DNA of 64,000 bases, taken from assembly GCA_948099385.1 (NCBI GenBank), contig CANUEZ040000020.1:1240001-1304000 (forward strand). The letters run 5' to 3'. The translations under genes and the position numbers were made by a program. The stretch comes from Fasciola hepatica. Taxonomy: Eukaryota; Platyhelminthes; Trematoda; Plagiorchiida; Fasciolidae. A model generated the notes under the pieces. That model ran no database searches. It saw only the letters and a program-made list of their open reading frames with translations, and was not told where the DNA came from. This document shows, in pieces, positions 1 to 11,969 of the stretch. How positions within the stretch are numbered: position 1 is the first letter of the stretch; each line of letters begins with the position of its first letter.

Positions 1-905
1 CACACAGGTGCCGCTATTACCTGTTATTTCATAACCTCCGGGTAGTAACGAAAGACCCCGTGAGATTCATACTGTTACGCGGGCGGCAGAATAGTATGAA
101 ATCCACGACACACTAGTGATAAACCCCGTAGTTTGTATCACATTGTGTTATCATTATTGTGAAGTGCACATTTTGTTTTGAGGTCTAAGAAATCCTCTTC
201 AGCGCTCAAACTCAACGAACTGGTTGTAATCTATTTGCACGTCACGCTGAGGTGTGCTAAAACGACTCCATTCTGGTTACGGGTCAAATTCCAAACGCAT
301 TTTACCTATAGTTTTGTCAGATACGGGGCATTTTCGTATCTCTAACCGCAATCGAACATCCGCAAGGCCCTGATGGACATCTAGGCAGTAAAGAACATGT
401 TAAACATATTTAGTAAACAGGAAAATACTCAAAACACAATGCTGCGTACTTATCGACGAAATCATGCGGATAGTATGTAGAACTTCGGATGCATTCCGAT
501 TTATTAGAGGACACATATTCGGCCCCTTACTTAAGTCAAAGTTGAATCCGCATCGGAGGGATGATGCAAAGACGATAAGCAAACCAAATAGCTCACTAAT
601 CACCGTGCTGGAAATTCAGCCGCATAAGTTCCGTCGATGTGCGTGTGCACCGACATCCGGAGCCATAAGAGAATTCAAGTTGTCGGTGACTGTGGTAACA
701 AATGGCTGTCTTATTTAGCCCAGCAGTTTAACCTTGCAGAAAAGCGGACTGGTCTACAGAAGTATGCCGAAGAATATCGGTGTTACCTAGACAATATCTG
801 TGTCTGGATTTGGGACGGTTAGTCTAATTTTAAGGGAACAAGTGCACAGGATTCGACAAAAATCCACAGTTCAGAAAGTCATAAATCGTAGCCATGTCAT
901 CTTAC
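1..905. other. 3' flank or intron, no gene recognised
   Basis: This lies downstream (minus sense) of the last recognised SH2 exon, whose donor is at 904-905. The last 25-30 residues of the SH2 domain should be encoded in a further exon on the minus strand. I read all minus frames here and saw no convincing SH2 C-terminal motif (a leucine/histidine-rich helix followed by a short strand). That exon is either too short for me to call or lies beyond position 1. Confidence 0.4.
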
Positions 906-1130
906 CTTTAACCGCACACCGCCCCGCGGAGTACGCTGGATGAGAAAATGACTGATTCCGGTTCCTGTGAATGGATACGCCGAACCTGAGCCAGAGGCCG
1001 AACAGCCATGAGATACTCCCACGCGAGCAAGACCGGGCACGCTGCATCGCCCTGCGCCCTCGCCGAATCGAACCGAAAGTGCGTAACAATTCGCATGACT
1101 ACCACTATCCCGAATCACAAAGCTACCGGG
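906..1130 (-). CDS. PTB-SH2 adaptor, exon encoding the SH2 core (most 3' exon found)
   Basis: This 75-codon exon encodes the centre of an SH2 domain, the module that binds phosphotyrosine peptides. It opens with PGSFVIRDSGS: the FVIRDS stretch is the beta-B strand with the phosphotyrosine-binding arginine. It continues through CYALSVRF (beta-C/D). A Gly/Ser-rich loop of about 30 residues, longer than usual, precedes ISHFLIQRTPRGGVRLK. That last stretch resembles the HFLI..PRGVKLKG segment of tensin-type SH2 domains. The acceptor is TTAG at 1131-1134 and the donor is GTAAGA starting at 905. The exon is phase 0 at both ends and joins directly to the preceding exon, giving SKQP-PGSF. The end of the SH2 domain is missing. 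Motif assignment is firm; exact family membership is inference. Confidence 0.8.
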
Positions 1131-2359
1131 CTAAGGGTCGGGGAGAGCAAAAAAAGGATGTAAACATAATAAAAGAATGGTTTTAAATGTTATCCAGATA
1201 GCATCAGTAAAAGACAAGAAATCAAGCCAGCATCTCGCTCCATACCTGGGAACCAAGTGCGTAATGAGTCGAACAGGATGAAAGTCAAGATCGCGCAATA
1301 ACATGGAGAAATTGCATGACACAAAAAAATCCAGTCACTAAATAGTTACGTTATTTGATAAGGCCGCAAAAGTCGGGACTAGACTTATGTTGTTTGTTTT
1401 CTATAGGATGGGGGAAAAGTGCAAAATGCGTTCGTTTAAAGAAGTGAGGAAGACGCATGCTTATATCAGGTAGTTGGATAAAACCTGCTGCATGTCAACC
1501 CAGAATAGATCCGAACTTGTTTATGTTGGGGGATTTATGGAAATGATCCAACTAAATTAATGATATACATATAGCAGCAAGCCCGTTTGGCAAATTCATT
1601 CAACGTCTACAGTGCCAAACGCTTTTGAAAAATTTAATTTCTAGCTGAGGCATCAAGCAGTTAAGATCAATGACAAAGTCTGTTCATTGCACAGTCTATC
1701 AGTTTTGTTACATGTTACGGTATTGAAAACTACTTCATTCGAAAGGAGTTCAAAGCGGACTGCGCGACTTTTAGAACTCACTGGTGCTGCAGAAAAAGGC
1801 ATTAGTGATAAGCACGTGGGAAAGTTGTAACCGTACAAAACAGATGCGCATAAGAAAGGGAAAAACCGTTTCGCGAAAACCAGCGAATTAATGTTACAGT
1901 TCGTTAATCACATTTCACATATTCATTTGTAGGAATGTCTTGAAAACAGAGATCACAAGTCCGTGTTCACGGACTATTTGTTCAAGAAAGTTATTATTCA
2001 AAGCTCCCAGTTGTAACGCATTCAGGTACGGCTGTTTCTGAACCGTACAGAACTAGTCTAACTGCTGCGATGTACACTCTACCCTCAGCCATCGTGGCGA
2101 ACCTCGAACCGCGTTTATATCCTGCCACCACTGGTAACATCCTTATTCAACGTCTAACTGGACGCCACGCCCCTTTTGAAATGTTTTACCACATGTGTAT
2201 AACAAAAAAAGAAGGAGTTAAAACATTCTCATTATTAAGATTGATAAATGGATGTCCGATCGACGTCATATGTAGACAACCATAGGAAAAGAACCACCAC
2301 AACTTGAGGAAAAATTCAATAAAAACAACAATAAAACAGAGTCGAAGCGAACATCTTAC
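1131..2359 (-). other. Intron of the PTB-SH2 gene
   Basis: A 1,229-bp intron between the two SH2 exons, GT donor at 2358-2359 and AG acceptor at 1131-1132. I saw no repeat or coding sequence inside it. The short reading frames present are not conserved-looking. Confidence 0.6.
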
Positions 2360-2858
2360 TGGTTGCTTGGATAGTATTTCTAAGGCAACTTCACGCGGGA
2401 CGTGGGGTTGATACCACGGTGCTTGGGACAATTCAGCTGACTCATCCAAGACGGTCAGATTTTGGCCAGTGGGTTGCAAAACTGCGAACACCGGATCCAC
2501 TACTTCGAGGGGTAAGGGCAGACGGGACAGGGAATGTCGGCTGGAATTCGGATAGCTTCCACCACTTCCAGCAGATCGGTTTTCGGTAGCACTGCCGGGA
2601 CCGGAGGCTCCGTTTCGACGAGGACCCGGTAAACTATGACCAGATCCAGACCCGGAGCGCGTCGATTCGGATGTTGTGGTTGAACAGCCCGTAGTGGAAG
2701 AGGAGGCGGTAATCACGGTCGAAGTGTGTATCGGATGTCCAGATAAGGATGAAACAAAAGCAGTGCAATGGGGAACATCAGCGGATGCCGTGCTTGCAGT
2801 GACCATGCCACCACAACTCCTATGATCCGCCATATCGTATGAGTGTTGAGAATGCGGT
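2360..2858 (-). CDS. PTB-SH2 adaptor, exon with Ser/Gly-rich linker and start of SH2
   Basis: About 166 codons. The first two thirds are low-complexity Ser/Thr/Gly sequence, likely disordered linker. The last 25 residues start an SH2 domain: APWYQPHVPREVALEILSKQP has the conserved tryptophan-tyrosine of the domain entrance and the arginine of helix A that contacts phosphotyrosine. It most resembles the WYKPDISREQAIALL start of tensin SH2 domains. The acceptor is CCAG at 2859-2862. The donor is GTAAGA immediately after CCA. The exon takes one base to complete the codon split with the upstream exon and leaves in phase 0, matching its downstream partner. I used splice borders because the frame stays open a little beyond both of them. 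Confidence 0.78.
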
Positions 2859-3893
2859 CTGGAGTATCCAAGCAAGAGGTAAAACAGTAATAAATAGTCT
2901 TAGAAGAGTTTAAAACAATATCATCTAAGCTAAGCGGAGGACTGCGGTTAGAGGTTGGCTGACTGTCTTATCTGCAGCGAACTAGTGCGATAATGGGAAT
3001 AATTTTATGACAGCCGAAGGTGCAAATGAGTCAACACGATAGAACTAAACGCTGAAAATAAGCAGAAAGATCTAAGAAAGAGAACAAGAAACAAACATTG
3101 GAATGGGTAGGGTGTGAAAATGTGGACCATTTCAGCCACTTACTTTCCCTCTGCTTTTATCACAGTTTAGCCAAATAAGTCAAAACGGAACGGAAATGAC
3201 GGCACATTGAATAAATGTCAATAAAAATGCATTGATAAGTGAATGAAAGCAAAATTAAAAATATCCTCCCCCAAGCACAAGTCTTTAAGGTACTTCAATT
3301 GGTATGATCCTTTGTTGTCACTGAACTAATAACGATTTCTCTTAGATCTTTTTCTTGAAATCCAAGTGGTTATGTGACCACAAAACAAACCCTAGATTAC
3401 ATAAAGTATATGAGTGACTCGAAAAATTATGGAGTTCAAGCCGACCGGGATAATGTCCTACCGGGAACATTAGATTATTCCAACACAGACACAATAAGAT
3501 AAAACCAGGCTGGATATATCCGATATTTTCAGATTTTGGGATAACTTGTGAGATAGTGGTCCAGAGAGAAACAGAAGACAATCATGAGTCCGGACAGTTC
3601 CTTAGAAAAAGTCAAACCAAATTCTCATCGATTCAAAAAAGGTAAAGTGACAGAATAGAAAATTGAAAAAAGTATTACCAAACAACATGAATGGGAATTT
3701 GTCTACGCTTCAATAAAAACACCCTAGGAAATGTTGAAAACGACAAGAAAAACTTCAAGAAAACCAGGTCACAAAGATTACAGTATTGGATGATCTCAGG
3801 GAACAGACCACTTTTAATCACATTTTTATTTGAATTACGAAGGGCGACGCTCAACTTGATGAGGTTAACGGACAAGGAGTTAAGATGGCTCAC
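2859..3893 (-). other. Intron of the PTB-SH2 gene
   Basis: A 1,035-bp AT-rich intron with donor GTGAGC at 3893 and acceptor CCAG at 2859-2862. No repeat or coding sequence was recognised inside it. Confidence 0.6.
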
Positions 3894-4370
3894 CGAGAAC
3901 CTGAAATTGATATTTGTTTTGTTCGTCCTACCAAGGATGACTGTGATGCGTTGCGTACATTGGCCAAATCAGGAAATGCCACAGTAGGAAGATCGGAGAG
4001 GGAAATCAGTGTCTCTGACAGTGGTCTCGAAGACATTCCGATAACGTTTGAAGCTGATTCAACACCGACAGATCTAGAGGCAGCTAGGTGTCCATTCGAT
4101 GCTGGTTGTTCCTCCGCAAGGCATGTGGTGAGGGAAGAACTACCCCGAGGTGGGGGTGGGGGAGGTTGTACCGACCGATTACCGATGGCGGCAGGACTTA
4201 TGGGCGCTTCTTTAGGACACTGTTTCACACTGTCCGCTAATGACTCGCTTGTTTCCGTATGCCTGCCGGAATCGGCCGAAACGGAAACCCCGCTGTCCGC
4301 GGTAGCCGATGATAAAGTTGTGCCGTCTCGAGTTTTGTGACGATGTCGATGTTTGTGGTGTTTATGATGT
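3894..4370 (-). CDS. PTB-SH2 adaptor, linker exon with His/Lys-rich run and polyproline
   Basis: A 477-bp, 159-codon exon in the central linker of the adaptor. It begins with a basic run HHKHHKHRHRHK. A Ser/Thr-rich stretch and the run PPPPPPR follow; polyproline of this kind is a typical SH3 or WW ligand. The rest is Ser-rich with no recognised domain, and it gives possible phosphorylation or docking sites but no direct sign of a function. The acceptor is the polypyrimidine tract TTTTTTCAACTAG just above 4370. The donor is CG|GTGAGC at 3893. It takes one base to complete a lysine codon left by the upstream exon and leaves two bases, so phase is preserved. The open frame alone supports about 160 residues without stops. 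Confidence 0.72.
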
Positions 4371-5730
4371 CTAGTTGAAAAAAGGTAGATCTTATGTAGA
4401 CGTTCAATGAAGATATTACGTGCGGCGATAGATAAACACTGGGATCGACGAAAACTCGTTCGTATTTGGTAGCAAACGACGGAGCATAACACAAACGAGT
4501 ACACAAATTTTCCTCATTGGGATCGATAAATGGGAAGTCAGGGGACAATGCTGCAATGGACGCTAACATCGTAAATTTCGGCAGTACTTCTATTGGTCTT
4601 TTGTTTGAGTACTGAGATCCACCTTTGAGAGTTAAAATAAATAAATAACGAAAAGATTTCACTTATTAACTGCCGATGTAAGGCAAAGGTGGTACTGATA
4701 GGCAATACGCAGACGGAATAAACCGGAGTGATGCACCACTCATTTAAATTATAAAATGATAATAATAATAATAATGATAGTAATAATACAGTTTGGTTAG
4801 GTTGCATAAATGCTGCTGAAATGAGCAAATTGAACGAGTGACCGATTTGCATAGATGGACTGAGAAAAGCACATCCGTCGAAATTCATCAACTAGATGAT
4901 TCCAGACAGTAATGTCAGTGCTTGACATTACCGTCCAATTTTAATGACAATTTGTCAACGGCCACGAAATTTTCGGAAACATTCGATGTTTTTCCTTTCC
5001 AAAACGCTTCTTTGCATTCCATTTTCCTAAATCTCACTACTCATGAATATTTCCATTCAGACGAGACAGCAATGGACCTCTAGAAAGCAACATCCGAAAA
5101 CGAACACCAATATGCGTTTACTACTAGGATATGATATAGCCAACCATTTTAACGGATTCACGATCTTCGATTCTCGGTCACCGGGAAACTAAATCCTAAC
5201 CTCTTTCAAACAAGACCATTTGAAGTTTTTCCTGTTCATCATTGAATGTGGCCGTTTTTTATACTCCCGGATTTTGTGAGACCATAACCATCTGTAACCA
5301 CTTTCTTCCACCAAGATCAAATATCTTGGTATTGAAACAGGACCTAACAACTCAATGTTAAGGGTGGAACATTATCACTGCGAGTGCGATTTTAGTATTT
5401 ACCGCTGGGTTTGATCAAATTATCAAAGTGAGTTCGAAGCCCTTGTTTTGGTCTTGGCGGTGAAAAGTGCTCAGAAAAGATGACAGTCTCACAGATTGAT
5501 ATTTTGATGAAACCTATGTTTTGGAATAGCAAAGACGACCAAAAAACGTATTATTCAATAGCTGTAGTGGGAAAATGAAGCAAAATACCGCTCAACGTAT
5601 TTCATTTTCGATGGTCGTGAAACGATAAATTAATCGGAATGGCACCATGATCACATTAGAACCATAACAACATTAAAGAGCGAACAACCGCTTTCAGCGA
5701 CTGCTAATCTTGCTCGTACAGATCGCATAG
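4371..5730. other. Intronic, AT-rich; no gene seen
   Basis: First part of the 5.6-kb intron (4371-9959) of the adaptor gene. It contains a short AAT/GAT microsatellite near 4750. I recognised no coding exon or known element in the rest. Confidence 0.5.
4750..4790. repeat. Trinucleotide AAT/GAT microsatellite
   Basis: An imperfect run of AAT units broken by GAT and AGT units over about 40 bp. It lies in an intron and has no obvious function. Confidence 0.8.
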
Positions 5731-5893
5731 GTGACCGGCGACGGTCAAATGGTTAGCACCGCAGAATTGTACTAATGACGTTCGGGGTTAAATTCCCGTC
5801 GCCACTGTTCACTTCCCCATTCGGCAGCTTTTGATCGGCCGCAGCCCCCTTCCAGAAACATTGTACATTGTCGTATAATAAATAAATGAAGCA
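5731..5893 (+). mobile_element. tRNA-derived SINE, family 1
   Basis: The 5' half looks like a tRNA gene: an A-box-like stretch around TCAAATGGTTAGCACC and a B-box-like GGGGTTAAATTCCC about 40 bp later. These form the internal RNA polymerase III promoter. The unit continues into an unrelated body and ends in an AATAAATAAATG tail near 5890. That layout (tRNA head, body, A-rich tail) is that of a SINE moved by LINE machinery. It is not a functional tRNA, because the acceptor stem does not close and no CCA end follows. I did not find a second copy of this body in the window. Confidence 0.6.
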
Positions 5894-6749
5894 AAAGATT
5901 ATTATAATCATTGTTGACACAACCAATCCATTCAAAGGCTAATCACTTGAAACATCGTCACCCATATGATCTGTATGAACATAATTTTTCACTCTCTAAT
6001 GCTGGCTGTTCTGATCACTGTTCACTTGGAAAGTGTAAAACGCAACACAGTTGCTGAAAGCCAGTTTCCTGCCTCAACGTGGAGCCCCAGCCACTATAGA
6101 ACATTTTGGTACACGTTTTGGAATAATGTGGTCCATTCAACCTTGATCGATCACTGATTATTTAGACTACAGATCTATGGACGAATGAGATGATTGATCA
6201 GTTGACGAAAAATGCGGAACCATTTTTGCCTTTGCGTGGTCGATGTGGGCAGGTTGATCGTACGTGGTGCATCACGCACTCTCAGATAGCCCCGGAAAAC
6301 ACGACCAAAAACGACAGCAGTTCGATAACAAAGTGAACCTCATTGTTTAAACAGAATCAGTTAAAATCCCAAACGTCTGAAGTACTCCTTATGAATTTTG
6401 TTCTGTATTGGAGTAGAAAATATATTGCGAATACTGAATTCCAGTGTTTCTACGGTTTACAGAAAAATAACCATCAAATCATGAATAATTCGAGTACCCA
6501 AACTTAATCAAAATGTTCGTTGCCCTTGAAAAACAAGCTGTGAAGAGGGTGTATCCAGCTTCATGCGAAGTAGAGTTTGGAATTACCGACGCAACTGTAG
6601 CTGAGACGATGCAGCATTTATTCAATCAGCAAGAAACATTATGATTTACGGTTAGGAATATTTTCACACACCACTTAATCGCGCTGTTCAGTTCACTGTT
6701 AACATAGCACTAGTGTGCACTGGTTTCGGCGGGTACTTCGTACCATCGT
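5894..6749. other. Intronic, no gene recognised
   Basis: Part of the 4371-9959 intron between the SINE and repeat Y. Short plus-strand frames around 6180-6640 carry no motif I recognise. Confidence 0.4.
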
Positions 6750-7030
6750 CGAACCAGAAGTGAAATGAATCGAATCGCAAGGGGTAAATAAACGGAAAAG
6801 AAAGGCGTGAACGGAAATAATGCGACTGAAGCAAGATTTCGGAGGCAATTACGTCACTGACAGCGCTATACAGCCATGGCAACTTCCGTCACTAACCGTC
6901 GGTTTCGTGGACCCTAACCCAGAAGCTTAACATAACCTACTAAGCCAAATTAATTGATTTAGGTTTTCATACATTTTCGCAGTTATCGTCAGACCACCAC
7001 GAACCACTCTTCAACCGACACTCGACCAAG
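6750..7030 (+). repeat. Interspersed repeat 'Y', copy 1
   Basis: About 260-280 bp similar by eye to 14425-14682 and 23610-23890 in the same orientation. Shared landmarks in order are GAAATGAATCGAA, GGAAAAGAAAG, GGCAATTACG, a GTCGGTTTCGTGGACCC-like core, and a region ending in CAGACCACC. No reading frame is shared between copies. It may be the untranslated part or a non-autonomous relative of a larger element; I cannot place it in a known family. Confidence 0.55.
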
Positions 7031-7239
7031 AGAGCCTATCTGTGGGCATAGGTTACACATGGTTTGTGTTGAATATGCTGTTTTTTACCGCACCGATAGT
7101 GTTTTTCGATTGGTCAGCAGGATACTCTTGTTTGGCACCTTCAAAGTCTAGCAATCGCGTTGGTGCAAAAGGCTTTATAAACCACCGAGGAATTGACAAC
7201 GATTAGTATTTTTGTGTTGCACACTGTTACAATAAGCTG

Positions 7240-8640
7240 ATTGCCTCTCTGGAACAGACTTTGACACGACCCGTTAATCACAGGTGTGTAAGCCCCATCC
7301 CAGTAGCATCGAAGCTGCTTGTGTCTGTCATACTTCGCAAGTTATACCCAAGGCGGGAACAGCAGACTCGCTGGGAGCAAGCTGGGTTTCGCACCGGTCG
7401 TGGATGTATCGATCAAATCTTCATCCTCCGACAACTGTTAGATTGCCGCCACATTTTCCAATGACCAGTAATCACCGTCGTGTAGGACATTCACGCGGCC
7501 CTCGACTTTGCCAAGGGGACTGCACTACGGAGTTGTTTTGTGAGGAACAGAGTACCTGAGAGACGGATGTTTCAGTCCTCAAACAGTTGTATCGTCACAC
7601 CTCAGGTCGGGTTGGGGCTTATGACCAGCTTCCCCCACACCCTCCTTTTTTAGTCTCCAGTGGAGTACGATAAGGTTCCTCCATATCTTAGTTTTTCTTC
7701 AACTCTGCCATAGAGGATGTTTTACGAAATGCCCTGTCTGGTCTTCCAACGGGTCGAGGTAAACCCCTCCCATGAAACATAGCTTTCGAATTGAAATATG
7801 CCGATGATATCACCTGACTGAGTGATAATCAACAGGCAATACAACACACTTTGGACCGCTTGGCGATTGAGGTGTACGGATTTGGAATGCACTTTGCACC
7901 TTCCAAGTGCAAAATTTTTCTGCAGGATTGGTAGGGGCCTATGACCACACTCACACTTTGTGGTGATCAGCTATTTAGCTGACAACGTAAAGTACCTTGG
8001 GAGGTTGATAACAGCTTGAGGTGATGTTGGGGCGGAGATCAGTTCACGAATGGTGGGAGCTAGAACAGCTTTTGCAAACCTGTGACACCTGTGACGTCGC
8101 CGTGACATCCGGCTCCCGCTTAAGGGACTGGTGTATGACGCCACGGTTCGTAGTGTTTTACTCTACGGTTGCTAGACCTGGCCAGTTTGCTTTGAGGATG
8201 CTCGGCATCTTTCTGTATTCAACAACCGATGTCTCCGAAGCATTGCTCGTGTCTGGTGGGAACATCGCGTGAGTAAAGACGAGGTGCACCGTCGTGTTAG
8301 GCACGGATAGCCACCCTTTAACTGAAGTGATCGTTCTACAACGCCTCCGGTGGCTCGGTCATGTTTTTCGAATGCTTGCCCATCGTCCAACTTTCCGTGC
8401 TCTATTCGAAAGAGCTGAGCAAGGCTGGAGGAAGCGGGGCGGTGGTCAGGGCATGACTTGGCGTAGAGGTAGGAAGAAGATAGCATCAGCATTGGCTTCG
8501 GTTGGTGCTTCCAGCCTGCTTTGTTGGGGCCCAAGGGATAAGGATTGTTTTTGGTTAGAGACGTTGAGGAACATGGCTGATAATAGAAGTCAGTGGCACA
8601 AATGTTGTGCGGTTTGTCCGTCGAACACACGCGCCCCGTA
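7240..8640 (+). mobile_element. RTE (SR2-like) non-LTR retrotransposon, decayed RT and C-terminal region
   Basis: A 5'-truncated RTE copy with many stops and frameshifts. At about 7380-7470 the frame reads AGFRTGRGCIDQIFILRQLL, the RT block 2/3 signature of RTE elements (intact relatives read AGFRPGRGCIDQIFTLRRLL). At 8080-8280 it carries the cysteine/arginine-rich region found after the RT domain (relatives read VFDHRCLRSIAR). At 8340-8600 it carries LRWLGHVFRM and a tail ending WLETLRNMADNRSQWHKCC. The same tail occurs at 11.5 and 42.6 kb. The RT catalytic block is not readable. It lies in an adaptor-gene intron and is a dead remnant. Confidence 0.8.
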
Positions 8641-9959
8641 ATCCCAAAAGTGTCATTCCGACAAAGAAAAATGACAAAAAAAATCAAAAAATGTACAGTG
8701 AAAAAAGAAAGAAATCACAGTGTTTTATTTTTTTACCAACTGTTTTTTTCATTGTGCTCCACTCTGCGTTGGCACCATGCTCGATTTCAATCCGACGTAA
8801 AATAAATATGAAACCAGAAATTACCAAGGAGCAGTAAGTGTACAAGGTGCATTGCAGTAACACAGTCAAGCTAGTCGATCAGCACCTTCCCCGAGAAAGC
8901 AACGTATCTAAAAATAAATCAGATAACACTGACGTATTGGGTGTGCGGCTTTGTGTTTTGGTCCAAGTGGATAACACAGGTAGTTGGTGGTACCAAATGC
9001 AAAGTAATAGCTGATAAACAATGTGAACTTATCCCCAAGTAAACAGGTCCACCAGTAGATTCGTAGGGAACCCACGTGAAAGGAATGTACTAATCCTGAA
9101 AATCAAAAAATTTAAAAGTAATGAATAAATAAAATCAGTTACGGAGCAGGTAACTGAAGACGTGGAGCTAATGTGATCAGTGTTTGGCACTGGATGTGCC
9201 GCCTGTATCTAAAGATTCAGTCGTATACGGTTTATTCGAAAGAAAAATGAAACACATTCAGCTCTCCCGAAACAAATTCAATTTAGGCTTGTACCTGTGA
9301 TGCGCATCTGTGAATGCTACACGAAAGTTGTAATGAAGTGTTTCAACGAAGTATCCATATGCACAGACATTGATACAAATAAAACAAGCGGTTTTGAGAA
9401 AGAAGTAGCCACTTTAAGAGAGAAAGCAAAGATGAGAATGCAGGTTGATTTTCTCAAGGTTAACCAAGCAAGTACGAACAAAGATCAAGAAGTGCAGTTG
9501 AATACTGTGAGGGGTCAATAACAATTGTCCTCTTTGGTCGTATTGACTGAGACTAGACGGAAATGTCGATGAATAATCATCTCAGTTAAGCTCTCTACCT
9601 GAAAATCCTTTAACAGACGTGCTTTAACTAGAGAAAGACAGGTTACAGCAAATAGCGAAATGCACAAACACAGTGTTTCCTGGTAGATGACCTTGGATGG
9701 GTAGAAACGGGCGGTTCCGTTCGGTGTTGGCAGCTCGACGTACGATATGCAGATGGTCGGAATACAATGGAAATTGAAAATGATTCACTTGGTTTGATGC
9801 AGGTCACCGGCCATGTGGGTAGTTGTTTAACGGGGTCATTAAGCTCTGCGAACAGTCATGACTCACCCACACGGGAAAGGCAAACCACATCGGGCAAAGG
9901 TACGGTTTAAGTGGTCGGAGTTTAGCACTAAACTAAACTACTTGGAAAAAACACCTTAC
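8641..9959. other. Intronic, no gene recognised
   Basis: End of the 5.6-kb intron up to the exon at 9960. A plus-strand frame of 74 codons at 9297-9521 is Lys/Glu-rich with no recognised domain. I do not call it a gene. Confidence 0.4.
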
Positions 9960-10175
9960 TTGTGTGGTTTGTGTTCACGTAGGTCATCTGTGGCGGTAGC
10001 CGTTGTGGCTTCGGTGTTATTGGTCTCAGAAACGATCGTCGTTTCAACAGCAGTCGCCAAGGGCGAATCGTTTAGCGCACCATCGGATGACACATTTTCT
10101 ACCGGGACTGGCGGTAAAGGTTTGTCCAGCAAAGCAGCACGTGCGCCGGAATCTGGTATCGATAGCCGTAAAGGG
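9960..10175 (-). CDS. PTB-SH2 adaptor, short linker exon
   Basis: A 216-bp exon of 72 codons. The peptide contains KPLPPVPVEN, a proline-rich motif of the SH3-ligand type, then a Ser/Thr/Ala-rich stretch ending DDLREHKPH. The acceptor is TTTATTTCTATCAG just above 10175. The donor is AA|GTAAGG at 9959. It receives two bases (AG) from the upstream exon to make a serine codon and leaves two bases (AA) that become lysine with the next exon, so phase is preserved. No enzyme domain is seen. It extends the disordered region between the PTB and SH2 domains. Confidence 0.7.
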
Positions 10176-11319
10176 CTGATAGAAATAAAAATAAGGTGAC
10201 AGGAATTTGTGACGAAAAAAAATGTAAAGATGAACAACGCATTATTCTGTGAAAATACAATCTTAAGAAACCTGCAGGTGCCTGAGTCAAACTGAACAGG
10301 ATAATCTGTTGAGTAATAATAACCATCCTTGAAAAGAAAATGGCAAAATGAACTTCTGGTCAAGTGTTGTCGACTTATCATTGACGAGGACTTTTATTGT
10401 AATTCTATGCACGGGTGCTGTTTTGTACAGTCTCACTAGCTCTTGTGAAAATTCGGTACCGCCCGCAAACTATCCCATTTTATTTATGGAAAACAGAATA
10501 CATAAATTGTCAGTCCATGTACCCACTCGTTGCATACAACGCATTGGTTCAGCTGGCGTGGACCCCTACGCCTTTAGGCTCAAATGCCGCTGTCATGATT
10601 CGTCTCTCACGCCATCGATCGGCTGTCCTGTCACTCTTGATTTCGTAGGTTCGGTAGAGGCCGGTGCTGACGCACTGTCTGCCAGTGAGACTAAGCCATC
10701 TATCGAACGATGTGTCAGACCATGTCCTCATAGTTATAGTGAAGGAGTGGTATGACCAGCCCCGAGAAGTAGCTATGCTATAGGAGAATCGAGGTATTCC
10801 ATACAATGGATGATGTTCCATGATAGAAACCAATGTGTCGCGCAAGCTAACAACAGAGTGGACTAGCGACGGTGGGATTGCGAAGTAACTTCCGTCGTGC
10901 CTAGAACACCATGCCCGCAAGAGAAACCACCAGTAAGGGTTTCGTCGCCACAGATCCACTGACTTATTGGCATATATCTCGCATATCTGGCCCCCCGAGT
11001 TGAACGATCACGGTGAACGGCATTTGGTGTCGCTAGATATCTCCAAAGCCTTTGATCAAGTGTGGTGGCACGATAGTGTGTTTTCAAAACTATCAGGGTT
11101 TGGATTCTCACCTGAACTTATTTCCTGGACTCGAAGTTTTCTCAGCGGACGCTCCATTGTGATCCGAGTCGACGGGGTTCTGTCAAACATACGCCAAGTG
11201 AACGGTAGCGTCCCCAAAAGTTCCGTACCAGCCCCCACGCTCTTGTTTGTCATCAATGGCCTTTCCACCACCTTCAACCCTGTCCATGTTTGTACGGATA
11301 ATTACACTTCACCGCTCTG

Positions 11320-11969
11320 TCTCCTACATCATCATCATCATCATCATCGTACAGCGTTAAACAGTAGGGCAAGCCCCACTGACCACTGCCTTTCTCACCA
11401 TGTTGCACGTTGAAGTAGAAAGTGTGAATATACAAGATGGACAGGTGGGTGGGAAAAAGAAAGAATGCCCTATTAGCCAACACACGGAATGCACAGCCTA
11501 ACTGAACAAACACACATCGTCAGTCATTCTGATTCGATAGAAAGTGACAACACGATCGCCACTGCTCGCGGTTCGCTGCCATATCCTTCAGTGTCTCCAG
11601 CCAACTGGTAGACGGAACTTTTGGACCCCAACCACAAAGACGTGAAGCACCTACTTCTCCTAAGTCTGCTGTACATTTTCTCATTCCTCGCTGCCACGTC
11701 ATCTGTTGACCTCCACGTGGTCTCTTCCACTCCCTAGGAGGAACGGAAAATAGGACGCGATACGGTAGACGTGAGTTTGACATACGTAACACATGCCCCA
11801 ACTAACGAAGTCTACTAAGTTGGATACGCCGTGACAAAACATTCTCCGAATTAGTACCCAATACTCGATTTCTGACCTCAGCATTGCCTACTCGGCTAAT
11901 CCACCCGATCTTAGCGATACTACGTAAACATCGGTGGTCGAAAACCTCAAGACGACGAATATCTCCTAC
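11320..11969. repeat. Target-site duplication TCTCCTAC flanking the RTE fragment
   Basis: Direct repeats at 11320-11327 and 11962-11969. Removing one copy plus the insert restores an open frame across the Jockey-like RT, reading TLHRSVSYLSSRAS. This shows that the insertion came second. Confidence 0.88.
11328..11961 (-). mobile_element. 5'-truncated RTE insertion (3' end of family A) with target duplication
   Basis: 634 bp nearly matching the 3' part of the RTE at 42351-46190. In the minus frame it encodes LRMSNSRLPYRVLFSVPPRE, then RGGQQMTWQRGMRK and WLETLKDMAANREQWRSCC. Its 3' end is a GAT/ATG trinucleotide run at 11328-11350, as RTE elements usually end. The 8-bp sequence TCTCCTAC sits immediately outside both ends (11320-11327 and 11962-11969). 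That is the target-site duplication made on insertion. Only the last 634 bp were copied, the common outcome of abortive reverse transcription. Confidence 0.92.

Noticed and set aside
464..718. SH2 C-terminal exon or a small gene at the left edge
   Set aside because: No SH2-like motif could be matched in phase with the exon at 906-1130, and the plus-strand frame has no domain.
10348..10959. Overlapping 135- and 136-codon frames on both strands
   Set aside because: No recognisable domain in either. They overlap each other, and the right end runs into the Jockey-like copy.
11328..11350. CRISPR-like or independent microsatellite
   Set aside because: The trinucleotide run is the natural 3' end of the RTE fragment.
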